DNA of 64,000 nucleotides from Cryptomeria japonica (Eukaryota > Streptophyta > Pinopsida > Cupressales > Cupressaceae). The notes beneath the pieces were generated by a model that had not been told where the DNA came from, did no database searches, and worked only from the letters and a program-made list of their open reading frames with translations. Positions 21,327 to 33,698 of the stretch are shown here, piece after piece; the stretch's first letter is position 1; each line of letters starts with the position of its first letter. A program made the translations under genes and the position numbers. The DNA is taken from assembly GCF_030272615.1 (NCBI RefSeq), contig NC_081405.1, positions 606,582,677-606,646,676 on the forward strand, in the 5' to 3' direction.

Positions 21327-23896
21327 CTAAGATTGAAAAAGAGCATCGCTCCTTGATGGAAGAGATTGAAATTGTTTAGGCCGAAAGTTATTAATAGGAA
21401 CACCGGGGCTTCTTTCAGATGGACGAAATAAGCTATGGTTCACAATTATTATTTCTTCATTGTGAGGAAATTTCAGACACTTGTGGATTGGAGAAGAAAT
21501 AGCCTTCATGGAAGATAGCCAAGGATAACCCAACTTCACATGGAATTGCTCAGAAGAAGGTATGATAACAAAGTCAACATCCATGGATTTAGTATGAACG
21601 TCAACAGGAAGGGTGATAGAACCAATGGTAGGACAAGAAAAGCCATCAAATAAATTCACAACCATATTAGAAGCATGACATATTGGTTTATGCAATTGAA
21701 AAGTGAAAAGATACTCTTCAGTTATGACATTAACCATGCAAGAGGGATCAATAAGGGCACCACGGCAAGGGATATCCTTAACCTTCACAACTATGTATAA
21801 AGGGCCATTGGGTGCTCTAATGGTCTCACTAGGGTCAAATGTAATACAAGGATCCTTAGGCATATCCTATGTTTCTACCATATTAACCAGGTTTGGAGCC
21901 ATAGAGGTAAATTCTTTAGAAGAGAAAGAATTAGGCACAATCTCAATAACGTTAGAGGTATGAGAAGGCAAGGGATTAGTGAAAATATTTAGATTTTGAT
22001 TAGGAGGAGCTACTAATTTATTCCCTTTATCATTCACACATGCCACAGATATAGTATTATTATCAATCAAATATTGAATTTTAATTTTCAATATAAAACT
22101 TTTCTAAGTGTCATAACCAGGTGGATGATGAAATTGATAAAAGGAATTGTTATCAAAATAAGGGGATACAAGTTTAGAAGGGTCAATTTGTTTTATAGGA
22201 GGAAGTTTGATAACATTTATGTGCAACAACTAAGACATAATACTATGTAAAGATTCATTCAAGGAAGTAAACTGTCTTTCTCTTTAGAAAAATTTAGAAA
22301 TAGAAGGCACACCTGTTGTAACATTCACATTGTGGTTGTTGATTGTATCATTGAACTTGATGAATATTTTTGTTGGTTTTAACTTCACAAACAATTGTTG
22401 AACACTTTCCCCCTTATCACTCAAAGCCATAGGAGTAGATTTCTCCATTTGACTCACAACCAGTTGATAATTGTGGAGTGTTGCGCACAACTGTGGAAAG
22501 GAAGTAAACTCAGACAAAAGAATCTTTTCCCTAATATCTTTTTGTAAATTAGAAATACAAATTATTTGAATATGATTATCAAGTACATGAAAATAAATTT
22601 GAGCACACAAATGCTTATATCTACCAATGAAATCAATCACTTTTTCTTTATCACCTTGTTTAGAATGCATTAAATTAGTCAAAGTGATTTTAGGACCAAA
22701 CTTGTTTTGAAATTATTGGATGAAACCATTTGCTAGTTGTTGAAAAGAAGTAATAGAATAAGAAGGCAAAGAGAAATACCATTGTAAAGCCTTATCTCTT
22801 AGTGTTCTTGTAAACAGTTTTGCAAGCAATCGTTGATCATAAGCAAAATTAGTACACAAGGTTTGAAATGTTTTGACATGCATAAGAGGATCACCTTTTC
22901 CATTATAGAGTTCTAATTGAGGGATCTCAACATGTTTAGGTGACATGACTTTAACAATATCAAGAGAAATGGGCTCGCAACATCAAAGGTGGGCACACTA
23001 AACTTGGATTGACTCATAGAAGCAATTTGTTGTTGTAAGGAAGACACGGCTTGGGAAAGATTGTTAATTGTCATTTTGGTAGAATAATTGATACTAGAGA
23101 TTGTTTATCGAGAAGGTGGTGTGATATTATTGAAAGAAGGCATGGATTGAGAATAAGGTGGTGGGACATTATGATAAGTAGGCATAGGTGATGATTGGGT
23201 TGGAAAATGGACACTTAAAGGAGGAACAAAGTTGTTGAAGGAATTGCCCCCTTGTGTCACACTGATTGGTTGAAGAATAGTAGGAATACTCATGGAAGAC
23301 ATAGGTAAAGATGGAAGATTAAATGAAGAAGGAGGATTGCCCCCATGACCAATGGTTGTAGGAATGAAATTTTGAGTTGAAGTACCCATGATGTTGGAGT
23401 TGAAAGTAGGAATACTAGTCATATGAGTAGTCAAAGGAATAGAAGGATTGACTTGTGTTGAAGGTTGTGAATAACCTATGGTTTTGGCACAACTCTTGAT
23501 AGGAATGACATTAGAATCAACAATATGTGCAATGCCATGCAAAATATCAATTCCATTATTATCACTTTGAATCATGTGCTTAAGGCCTTCAATTAATGGA
23601 AGAGCTTCACTATTAGGGTATTCTTGGGACATCCATTGTTGAAAGTTATCAAATTGATTATCCAATGTGGAAAGTTGATCTATATAAATCCTAGTTAAAA
23701 CTTCTTCTTTATCATGTGTTTCATCAATGGGGTGAATAGGCACATGATTAGGATGGGAAGAATTAGCATGATCCTCATTAAAGAAGTCACCCAAATTAGG
23801 CTCCATCTCCTTAGTAATTAAACCTTGGGAAGCCTTAATTCTAATGCTTCGTCTAATGGGGATAGGATAGGTAGGATTAATAGTGGTAAAACTCAT
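21327..23896 (-). pseudogene. gag: E7 gag-protease polyprotein, broken
   Basis: Starts MSFTTINPTYPIPIRRS at 23896, like E8 Gag. The N-terminal half is Ser/Pro/Asn-rich. The Gag core (PF03732 type) follows: EIPQLELYNGKGDPLMHVKT near 22900, LFTRTLRDKALQWY near 22800, and LQKDIREKILLSEF near 22540. A Tat-like finger (FHHPPGYDT) lies near 22120 and has lost its Cys and His. The protease-like part has ALIDPSCMVNVITEEYLF near 21740 and LGYPWLSSMKAISSPIHKCL near 21520. The catalytic D-[ST]-G is replaced by D-P-S-C. Stops and frame changes occur near 22690, 22270, 22110 and 21865. Confidence 0.85.
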
Positions 23897-24780
23897 GCAC
23901 TAGAGGGAAAATTTGAATTTTGAATTATGGAACAAAGCTTACAAAATTGATAAATACAAAATTTAAGAAAATATTGATTACACAATTCGAACTTTGTTGG
24001 TGGAAGAGGATGACACAATTTCCAAAAATGAAAGGAAATTCAAATTTTAAAATTAGGGCCAAGGAATACCACTTAATTTTAAAATCAAAATTTTTAAAAT
24101 CAAGGCAGATTGTAATTAACCTCTCAATTTTAAAAATTATCTTGAAATTTGAAATATTGAATTTTGGAGGTATTTTTGATTCTAGAGGGATCATAAATCG
24201 ACAAAATCAACCAATCTTCTGGATTTAGGCTATTAAATACAATCATAACAGTCTCTCAAAATTTCATGAAAAAAGTCGAGGATCGTGGCGGGAATGCACA
24301 TGGTTTGATCAACTTTTTTTGAAATTTTTAGGGATGAATATTACGATGATTTCAAAGATAACCCTAAAAAACTGACGAATTTTACGACCTCTAGATGGGC
24401 GAAAGGAAGGCGCAAATGTCATAGGACCCTATTAAGGTTTTGAAGAAAAAGAGAAATTGAATTGCAATTTTGAAAAAGGTCAAACCTAATGGATAGGGAC
24501 ACCTTGGAAAATGTTTAGAAATTTGAATTTGAATGAAATTTATTTGAAATTTGCACAAAATCCAATTAATTTTGAAAATTAGGGTTTTATGACCTAACCA
24601 CTTAATTTTGAAATTTGAATTTTGGGAAAAAGAGTGGAAATTGAAATTTTGAATTGTAGGAATGAAGACAAGTCTGAGAACAATCGAAAATCTGAAAATT
24701 AAATGGAAATCCAATTTTTGCACAAGTTTAAGATGATTTTTGAAAATTAGGGTTTTAACAAGTAACCTCTTAATTTTGTA
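23897..24780 (-). other. E7 5' leader, cut at its upstream end
   Basis: AT-rich, homologous to the E8 leader (60595-61758). It carries one degraded copy of the repeated hairpin motif at 24280-24306. No primer site or LTR follows, because E4 LTR sequence begins at about 24781. Confidence 0.7.
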
Positions 24781-24925
24781 AACCTAGGGCACAAATGCAT
24801 GAACCTGTAATGCAAATGTGCAGATTTAAAGACAAAAGTGCTAACCTAGAATGCTCATGCACTAACCTATGCTGCAAATATGCTAACCTAGAAGGCAAAT
24901 GCGCTAACCTGCAGAACAAAAACGC
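24781..24925 (-). repeat. 21-bp minisatellite in the E4 3' LTR
   Basis: About six units of a 21-base repeat, plus-strand form ACCTAGAAGGCAAATGCGCT, partly degenerate. Confidence 0.85.
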
Positions 24926-26172
24926 TGTCAGAATTCACACATGCGTGAATTTGCATTACAAATGCGTTAATTTAACTATTTGCGATATTTTTAAAAATAT
25001 ATGCGAGGTTTATATTTCATCCTCAGAATGTTACCTATGATAAGTTAGTTTCACAAAATACAAATGGAAATGCATACAGGAAATCCAAATTCAACCAATG
25101 AAACTACATGAAATACATATTAAAATAAAACATTATTTTACCTTCATGATTTATGTCTCATTGTGTCCTAACTCCACTGTTCCTGGTTGCAGATGGTGTG
25201 CTCTCAGACAATGCACTAATGGCTTCCAAGATGGCATATGAAGAATGAACTGATAACTTGTAGTTAACCAATGCTATGATATGCAAATGCTACATGATTA
25301 TGCTAAAATGATTATGCTAAAATGCTATATGATAATTGCTATTTGCTTCAAGATTAAAACTCATAGATGCATGTGATCAATTTGAAGACTAATTTGAAGA
25401 CCAATTCTCTCTCAACTAAAGCTCTTGATTTTATAGACCTTGAGAGGATGAGATGATGTGGCTTAGATCAACGGTTTGATCAGATCTATAGATTTGGATG
25501 GCTATGAGCAAAGGTGAAGGTTGAGAGAAAGGGGGAAGGAGAAGAAAAGTGTCACTCATCTCACCTTGACTGGGTTGTTGACTGAGGGAATCTACGGATG
25601 GTTGGACGAAATTTAGGCATGAGAGGACAAGTGGACTCAAGTCCTTCCTAAGATGTAGAGGGTGTTGGAGAGAATATAGGAAATGGTTATGAAATATGTG
25701 TACATACACAATTTTCATTGAATTTTGGAAGTTGGAGATAAACGATGAATTAATATTTAAGAAATATTAATTTCCTTAGCCATATGATGGATGAGTTGGC
25801 AAAGGGAAGATGAAGTGGAGATGGAGGGTGAGTTGGATAAGAAAGATTAAATAATTTAAGAATTTATTTAATATTTTAGACTATAGGATAGGAGAATAAC
25901 TATTAAATATTAGATATTAAATTGTTTGGAGAAGATAATTAAATATTTAGATATTTAATTAAGTTGGTTAAAGGAATAATTAAATATTAAATATTTACTT
26001 AATTAGAGGAATAGGATAAATAAATTAATTAATAAAATATTAATTAATAGATAGACATGAAAATGAATTAAATGAATTAATCTTTTCAAATTAACTATTT
26101 AATAGAAGAATAATTATTAAATAAATATAAAATATTTATTTAATTGCTCATAGCCAATTTTATGTGTATACA
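24781..26172 (-). repeat. E4 3' LTR, upstream-most 1.4 kb (LTR 3' end lost)
   Basis: The right boundary is clear: the minus strand reads AAAGAGGGGCAAAA then TGTATACACATAAAATTGGC, a polypurine tract followed by an LTR start. The left edge at about 24781 is an abrupt switch from E7 leader. 24781-24925 matches 47335-47480. Confidence 0.7.
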
Positions 26173-26186
26173 TTTTGCCCCTCTTT
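26173..26186 (-). other. E4 polypurine tract
   Basis: The minus strand reads AAAGAGGGGCAAAA directly before the LTR start TGTATACA. Confidence 0.7.
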
Positions 26187-26685
26187 GAAATAATGTCAAG
26201 ACAACATTGTTTCAAAGATTAAATCAAGTCTCGATCATGCGCCTGATAGAGATAAAAATCTTGGTTGTGTGCCCCCTTAGGAGATTGATCGTGAAATTGT
26301 CAAAAATTCTGTTTTGAACGATTGATCTCATGATAATTGATAAAAATTTAGACAATTAAATTCATTTGTAAAAAAAAAATTAAATTGCCCCATTTGAAAT
26401 TAATTACTCTTCAAATAGTAAATATAAAATTAACCAAGACTAATTTTAATTTCATTGTTATCCTTGTCAGCTTGTGGAGAAAATATTCTTGCTGAGGTGG
26501 TGAAATAGTGATTCCCGTGGAGAATCATCGATTTGAGCATGTTCGGCATTATCAGCGACCTATCGAGCATGGATATCCGGTAGGTATCTTATCTCGAGCC
26601 TTGTTTGCAAGTTTTTGTTCAAATTTTCATGTTTTAGGCACGTTTTTGAATTTTCAATTTTTTTAAAAAAAATTTCGATGTTAGA
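26187..26685. other. E4 3' region between polypurine tract and minisatellite
   Basis: AT-rich with no supported frame, apart from a short GC-richer piece near 26500-26600. Confidence 0.5.
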
Positions 26686-26990
26686 TTAGCGCAAATGCAA
26701 TTTGTTTTAGCACATATGCAATTAGGATTAGCGCAAATGCATGTTTTAGAGCAAATGTCTTTTTTGTTAGCGCATATGTTAAAGTTGTTAGCGCTTATGC
26801 ATAGGATAGCGCAAATGCATCGTTTGTTAGCTCTTTTACTCAAAAAGGTAGCACTTTTGCATGGGTTAGCGCGTATGCTTGTAGATTTAACGCATTTATT
26901 CAAAAAGATAGCGCATATGCACTAGGTTAGCACAAATGCCTTTAGATTTAGCGCAAATTCTCAATAGGATAGCGCTTTTGCTCAAATTTG
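26686..26990 (+). repeat. About 15-unit, 20-bp minisatellite in the E4 3' region
   Basis: Units of 17-23 bases, plus-strand core TTAGCGCAAATGC, followed by a variable spacer such as ATTTGTT. The TAGCGC core is on the opposite strand from the LTR minisatellites of the same element. Confidence 0.9.
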
Positions 26991-27113
26991 ATGTTTTTGA
27001 TAAGGGTAAAGGTTAAAAATCACTTTGATGATTAGATTTAATGTGTTTAATACACATTGATGATGAAATAGGGTCTTGATTGAGTGATTGCGTGATTGAT
27101 AGATCGATAGACA

Positions 27114-27281
27114 GCTTTGATTGCTGGATTGATTGATAGGATTGCTTTGATTAGCTTCATTGATAGATAACTTTGATTTCTGGATTGATTGATAGGATTG
27201 CTTTGATTAGCTTCATTGATAGATAGCTTTAATTGCTGGATTGATTGATAGGATTGTTTTGATTAGCTTGATTGATAGAGT
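27114..27281. repeat. Three tandem copies of a 57-bp unit
   Basis: Copies at 27114, 27171 and 27227 share CTGGATTGATTGATAGGATT and TTTTGATTAGCTTCATTGAT-like words; built on a GATTGATA sub-repeat. Confidence 0.85.
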
Positions 27282-27599
27282 AGCTCTAAGAAACTAATTT
27301 AGTTTCTGATGTAAGAGATTAGTAGAGTTTTGAGTGAACTCAGTGTTTGATAGAAAACCATGATTGATAGGTTTAAAATGTTTTGATAGCGTAAATTTCT
27401 TCAATTTGATTTGATAGATAGATAGATTTGATGATTGAGTTGATTTCTCTTGAAAAATAGGAGAAACTTGATGTTCTCCAGTGTCGGGAGAAATTACCTG
27501 CAGTGCGTCATTTAGTTCCAAAGTTGACCTAGGTTGAGCTTAGACATATAGATGCCTATGGTAGGAGACCTGGATGGAGGGGAGGTCGACTAAAAGTCC

Positions 27600-28391
27600 A
27601 TGGAGGACATCCTATGGGTGGAAGAGATGTTGGATGGATTGGGAGGGAGCAAGGCAGGCATGAGATCACCGAGAGGGTTGCCATTGACAGGAGGCAGGGT
27701 GAGTGGATTGGATGGGGGTTGTGAGAGAGGTATTGATTTTGGATAGATTCAGCCAGATCCTAGGGTTATTGCAGCGCATGGTGGAGATGATGAGGATCCT
27801 GAGGATCATGTTCCCCTGATTAGACGATGGGTTCAAAGAGTTACTCAGACCGAGATTCCAGTAGTTGGACAGGTTGGTGGTGAGGGGATTGGGGTTCATA
27901 CACCACAGTAGGATTTACCAGAGTAGGTTGCACTAGTGCATGATATGCCAAAGCAGGATGCACCAGAGCATGATGTGCCAGAGCAGGATACCATTGACAC
28001 TGTGAGAGCACAGATTGATCAGCTTCGAGCACAGGTGTAGACTCTTATGATTGAGTGAGATAGTGCTGTTAGGAGACAACAAGATACTCAGGGCCTTCTT
28101 GATCACATTCAGCAGGTTGGATCAGGTACTCTCTCGGCTGACACTATTAAAGGATTAGTTTGGGCCAAGAAGGAGACTTCTCACTGGCGACGACGATATG
28201 AGGAGGCAGTTACATAGAGCCAGAGAGCAAGTAGTTATCATACCACTGTGTTGATGGATACTAGTAGTGGTGGGGTCATGGGACCTCCTCAGAGGAGTGG
28301 TGATCATGGGAGATAGGCATCTAGAGGATCTTCTCGCCCACAACCACAAAGACGGACAAAGTCAGGTGGTAGTGGTGCAGGACAACCATGA
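27600..28391 (+). pseudogene. E4 antisense extra ORF, broken by seven stops
   Basis: A single plus-strand frame from ATG 27600 to TGA 28389-28391, opposite to E4 pol and downstream of it. Seven internal stops, six of them TAG. Visible parts: GLPLTGGRVSGLDGG near 27680; DPEDHVPLIRRWVQR near 27800; repeats of the type PEQD/PEHD where two TAGs replace expected Gln codons (27890-27990); a coiled-coil-like IDQLRAQV and RRQQDTQGLLDHIQQV (28020-28120); WAKKETSHWRRRYEEA (28165-28210); and a basic end. Antisense extra ORFs between pol and the 3' LTR are known in the Tat lineage (for example Grande). Function unknown. Confidence 0.6.
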
Positions 28392-30211
28392 CTTGATTTG
28401 GAGCATTTGTATTGTTTATTTGATATCATTGTATACTTGGACTCTTATTGTTTTATGATGATCTATATGCAGACATGGATTCTATATGGTGATGATGATT
28501 TATATGCATGCTACTCTATTTGATGATTATGCTTTATATGATGATGCTATGATAAATGCTTTTGTTTGATTTTCGATTTTGATGATCTTGGATGCAAAAT
28601 GAAAATGATTACTAACTTAAATGATGTGATGCAAATGCAATGATCTATATGGAAATGAAAATGAATGATTTATTTGCTTATGATGATGCAAATGATCTAT
28701 ATGAAAATCCAAATCAATGATTGCTTTAATGCTTATGATGATGCAAATGCAAATGATCTACATGAAATGTTTTTTATTTTTATATGTAATGTTTATGAAT
28801 CTAAGTGCAAAGATGCAACTAAATGATCGTTGAATGGAATGATAATGCAAATAATAATGATGATACACTAAATGATGAATGAAATGCACTTAATTGAATG
28901 CAAACTAATGCAATGATAAAATGCAACTAAATGAAATGGATAATTATTAAAATGATTCTAAAAATGAATGCACCTATAATGATTAAATGCAAATTGTTTT
29001 TGTTTGTCCAAGTATACTCAATCTTTATTTATGACTATTGATCTGTTAATGAAATGAAATGCTTATAATGCAACTGACCATGAATTCTTATAAAGTAGAC
29101 AAATAATGAGCTAATGAAATGATCTAACTAAAAATTGATACTGCCATTCTTCATATGCTATCTTGTAAAAGTGCTTGATTTCATCATTGAGCTTTAAAAT
29201 GTTGTAAGAAAATACAAGCAACTTGACATAATGATTCAAGATGACCTGAGTATTCCTTACATGGATTTTGATATAGCAAGTTAATACAAGCAACTTGATA
29301 TAATGGATCAAGTTGACATGAGTATTGCTTGTAGAACAAATAGGGATTATCTCCTTTCATGCATGACTTGGAACGTCCTCCTTGATCTTTTATCAATAAT
29401 ATCTTGAGACAAGTTCATACCTTAGTAAGAGATAAACCACAAACAACAATCAAAGAAAAATAACCACGCCTCATCATAGCTTCTCTAGTCATGGACATCC
29501 TTGAGTTGCATAGAGTACATGATTAGCAATAAAATCAAGATATAAACATTGAATCTTGCATGTCATTCACATGTTCTTATGGTCATTAACTGATATAATC
29601 ATCTTAATGAATGATCTTTGACAAACCTTTATTACTTGCTAATCAATTCTTCAGTTTCTGAGTTTCATGATTTAGTTATTATGAAATGCCTTGATTTTTG
29701 TTTCTTTGTTGCTCGTTATCGGTTTCAAAACCCTAGGTGTTTTTGGTTTTTCTAAGTTTTCCAAATGTTTTGGATTTTTCAAAGATTCAAGAGATCACCT
29801 TAGCAAAAGGAATTAGGATTTTGCCCCCAGCAAATTTTTTTTTATATTATGGATGTATGAATTGATCAAGATCCAAACCATGGCGGGATACAAATGAAAA
29901 TCGACTGATTCTGATAAGATTTAAGATAGTGACTATGACAAGTATGTCAAAGATTGATAACTATTGGTAAGCTACATATTTCTTGCTAAATGGTTCAGAG
30001 CAATGGATGTGGAAGACAGAATGGATAAGGTAAGATATATGGAAGTGATAGATGCGATAGGATGGAGTGGATAGGTGCACAAAGCGATCTCATAGATGGA
30101 GGAACTCACTTCTTAGATAGCACCTGTTTACCAGGTTTTCACCATCTAAATTTATCACATTTTTTTTTGGATTTTATATGCTTTTTATTGATTTTCTCAG
30201 GACTGTATATC
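28392..30211. other. E4 3' spacer, ATG-rich low-complexity DNA
   Basis: 28480-29000 is dominated by AATGATG, ATGCAAATG and GATCTATATG words. 29211-29332 holds a 72-bp tandem duplication. No supported frame on either strand. Confidence 0.6.
29211..29332. repeat. Tandem duplication, 72-bp unit
   Basis: Copies begin AATACAAGCAACTTGA at 29211 and 29283; the second copy is partial. Confidence 0.8.
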
Positions 30212-33200
30212 TCAAGAATAGAATTTTTTGAGATGGATAGAATTTATAGGTTCATCAAACCAATCACCTTCAGGGGTAGATAACTTGTATGCTCCTGATC
30301 CATATGTTGCTACTATGACAAAAGGTCCTAGCCAATTTGGTTCAAATTTTTCCTTCTTTTCTCGGTCTTGCTGATTTCTTGGATTCTCCCTTAGAACTAT
30401 ATCTCCAATCTGGAAAATACGTGGCTTGACTCTGTGGTTATAGCTTCTTTCCATTCTTTGTTGGCATAATTTCAAATGTTTTGTTGCATTTTGGTGACGT
30501 TATTGAATCAGTTCTAGTTCCTGGAGTCAAGAGACTCGTTGTTCTTCTTCTGGTATACGACTGTGCAAGGATACTTGTAGAGAAGGTATCTCTACTTCTA
30601 TAGGTAATATAGCTTATGATCCATAGACCAAACAATATGGATTTGCCTCGGTTGGAGTGCAGATGCTAGTTCGGTATGCCCAAAGAGAAGGATTTAGCTG
30701 AATGTGCCAGTCTTTTCCAGCTTCATTAACTATTTTCTTCAAGATTTTCAAGATAGTTTTGTTTGATGCCTTAGCTTGACCATTACCTTGTGGATAATAT
30801 GGAGTAGAGAACCTATGTTGGATATGAAACTATTCACATAGCTGTTTTACATCTTGATTTTTGAATGGTCTTCCATTATCAGTGATACTAGTCATAGGAA
30901 CTCCATAGCAATAGATTATGTAATTCAAAATGAATGATGATATTTGTTTTCCTGTCATTATTGTTAAAGGCACTACTTCAATCCACTTAGTGAAATATTC
31001 AGTAGCAATCAAAATAAACTTATGTCCATTAGAAGATGAGGGATTGATCTTTCCTACCAAATCAAGGCCCCACTATGAAAATGGCCATGATCCTGTCATA
31101 GGATATAACTCTTGTGCTGGTGCATAAATTAGATTTCCATGGATCTAGCATTGTTTACATATTCTAGCATAGGTGAATGAATCTCTTTCCATAGTAGGCC
31201 AAAAGTAACCCATACGAATAAGTTTCTTAGCCAATGTTAAACCACATGAGTGTGTACCACAAATACCTACATGAATGTCATTAAGAACTCTCTCAGATTC
31301 GTCTTTTTCAAGACATCTCAAAAATGTACCATCTAGACCATGCCTATATAGGATATCGTCAATAATAGTATAGCGAGAGGACTGATGGATAAATTTTCTT
31401 CATTGATTACAAGATAATTCAAGAGGAAGGATTTGATCTTTCAAATATTGGTAGGTTTGACCATATAGTGATTGACTGGTTCCTGATATATGGAAAATTC
31501 GATAGGTATGCTGGGATTGGATGGTAGGGGTTAAGATATCTTCCACGAGAAATTCGTAACACTATTGATTCTCATTATTTTGCAAGAGAGATGCTATTGT
31601 AGCCATTGCATCTGTTGCTTTATTCTCAGTTCTGGGAAACTAGGTGAATGTGATTTCTTTAAAGTATCCTTTAAGCTCCTCCACCAGCTATTTGTATGGA
31701 ATAATCTTATCATCCTTTGTTTGATATTCATCATTTATTTGATTAATGACAAGTTGTGAATCACCATAGACATGTGGTTCTTTGACATTCCATTCAATGG
31801 CCATTTGAGCCCTATAGCCAATGCTTCATACTTTGCAGTATTATTGGTGCATGCAAATCACATTCTATATGATTTCGGAATTGTGTGTCCTTGAGGTGTG
31901 ATGAAAAATAATCCTGCACCTGATCTATAATGAGTATAAGAACCATCAAAGTACAATTCCCAAAAGTTTGTACTTACTGTCAAGATATCTGCATCAGGAA
32001 ATTTGATATGCAAAGGCATGTTATTTTGTAAAGGTGCATCAACCAATTGATCAGCGATGACTTGTCCCTTGATAGCTTTCCGGTCAACATATTCTATGTC
32101 AAATTCACTCAGTATCATAACCCACTTGGCTAGTCAGCCTGCCAATGTTGAATTGCTCAACAAATATTTGAGAGGATCTATCTTTGCTATTAGTTTCACA
32201 GAATGAATCAACATATAATGTCGTAGCTTCTGAGTGGAAAATACAAATGCTAGACATATCTTTTCAATTGAGGAATAATTTAACTCATAGCCAACAAGTG
32301 TTTTGCTAATATAATAAACTGCTCTTTCTTTTCCTTTAGCATCATGTTGAGCTAGGAGAGCGCCTAATGATACACTTGTTGTTGAGACATAGAGTAACAA
32401 TGGTTTCCCTTTGGTTGGTGATATTAGTACTGGAGGACTCATAAGATATTATTTTATTTGCAAGAAAGCTTCTTCACATTTTAAATCCTATTTGAATGGA
32501 ACATTTTTATGTAGAAGATGGGTAAATGGAAGACATCTATTGGCCAATCAAGAAACAAATCTCTTGATTGATTGCAACCTTCCTTTTAAAGATTGCAATT
32601 GACTTATGTTCTTAGGTGACTCCATCTCCATGATAGCTTTAACTTTTCTAGGATTTACTTCAATGCCACGAGCTGATATAATGTACCCAAGGAGCTTTCC
32701 AAAGGTTACCCCAAATGAACATTTCTTTGGATTTAATCTCAATTGATATCTTTCCAGCTTGTCAAAAATCTTTCTTAAAATGTTCAAATGTTCTTTTCTT
32801 GTGTGATATTTTGCAAGTATGTCATCGACATAGTCTTCCATAAATGTATGCATCATATCATGGAAAATTGTCATCATAGCCCTTTGATAAGTTGTTTCCG
32901 TATTCTTAAGACCAAATGGCATAACATTCCAGCAATACGTTCCCCACGCATAGGTGAAAGTTGTCTTTTGTTGATCTTAGGTACGATTCTTATTTGATTA
33001 TATCCTGAGAAGCCATCCATTAATGAAAACATCTTGTGTCCTACTGATAAGTCTACTATGATATCAATGTTTAGTAGCGGGAAATCATCTTTTGGACATG
33101 CTTTATTCAGATCTCTAAAATCCATATAGACTCTTATGCTCTTATCTGGCTTTGATACTGGTACAATACTTGAGACCCAATCTGGATAAGCAACTGATCT

Positions 33201-33626
33201 TATGAAACCCACTTCTAATAGTTTCTTGAGCTCGGTTTTGACAAGGAGAGAAATATGTGGATGCATCTTTCTTAGCTTCTGCTTAACAGGTTTTGCTTTT
33301 AAATCCACATTAAGATGATGCATTATAAGATCTGGGTTAAGTCCTGTCATATCTGCATAAGACCAAGCAAAATTTATTTGTCTTTGCTTAAAGAATTACA
33401 TGTATTCTTTCTTCTCTCTTTTTGATAATGAGGCAGCAAAATGAAGTATTTTAGGATCTTTTGATGTATCAATGTTTATTGCTTCTGTTGGTTCTATTAG
33501 GATAGCAGATCTCTCTTGAAAATATGCAAGAAGAATGTCAAACTTTCCATCTTCTGGTGCCTCAAGGAGGTTTTTACCATCAGATACATCCTTTGTTTTC
33601 TCTTTTGATTGATCTAATGTTGCCAT
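30212..33626 (-). pseudogene. pol: E4 pol: reverse transcriptase, two RNase H domains, integrase (broken)
   Basis: Reverse transcriptase: KLRKMHPHISLLVKTELKKL near 33280, VYMDFRDLNKACPKDDFPL near 33110, then after a frameshift near 32975 MPFGLKN and EDYVDDILAK (catalytic YVDD) near 32820. First RNase H at 32440-32140 (LLLYVSTTSVSLGALLAQ). Second, Tat-specific RNase H at 32010-31870 (WELYFDGSYT). Integrase: FTKWIEVVPL near 30980, SITDNGRPF near 30880 and GNGQAKASNKTI near 30770, where Lys replaces the catalytic Glu. C-terminal part: WLGPFVIVATYGSGAYKL near 30310, ending HLKKFYS at 30212. Stops between 31850 and 31060 break the RNase H to integrase linker. Confidence 0.9.
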
Positions 33627-33698
33627 GAAATGGTTTTCAACAACTGGTCTCTTTCCTTGTTTTATTTCACTTTTGCGAATGGAAAATTTGGCATTCTC

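Larger units (their letters stand above)
18490..24780 (-). mobile_element. E7: Ty3/gypsy-type element with gag and protease-like domain but no reverse transcriptase
   Basis: Minus-strand element with its 3' LTR at 18490-19674. Going upstream it has a 3' region, an acidic ORF, a proline-rich ORF, a protease-like domain, Gag and a leader. Reverse transcriptase, RNase H and integrase should lie between protease and the 3' LTR, but those 1.6 kb hold only the two extra ORFs. The 5' LTR is missing: the leader stops at about 24780, where E4 sequence begins. E8 and E9 belong to the same family. Confidence 0.88.

Noticed and set aside
24781-26990. Short regularly spaced repeats resembling a CRISPR array
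   Set aside because: Unit spacing and sequence vary, there are no unique spacers, and the arrays lie in a plant LTR element; they are minisatellites.
27666-28349. Minus-strand frames opposite the E4 extra ORF
   Set aside because: The plus strand shows repeated PEQD-like units, a coiled coil and Gln-to-stop changes in one phase; the minus frames are shadows.
30062-30283. Plus-strand hydrophobic frame as a membrane protein
   Set aside because: It overlaps the E4 integrase end on the other strand and is explained by T-rich noncoding sequence next to it.
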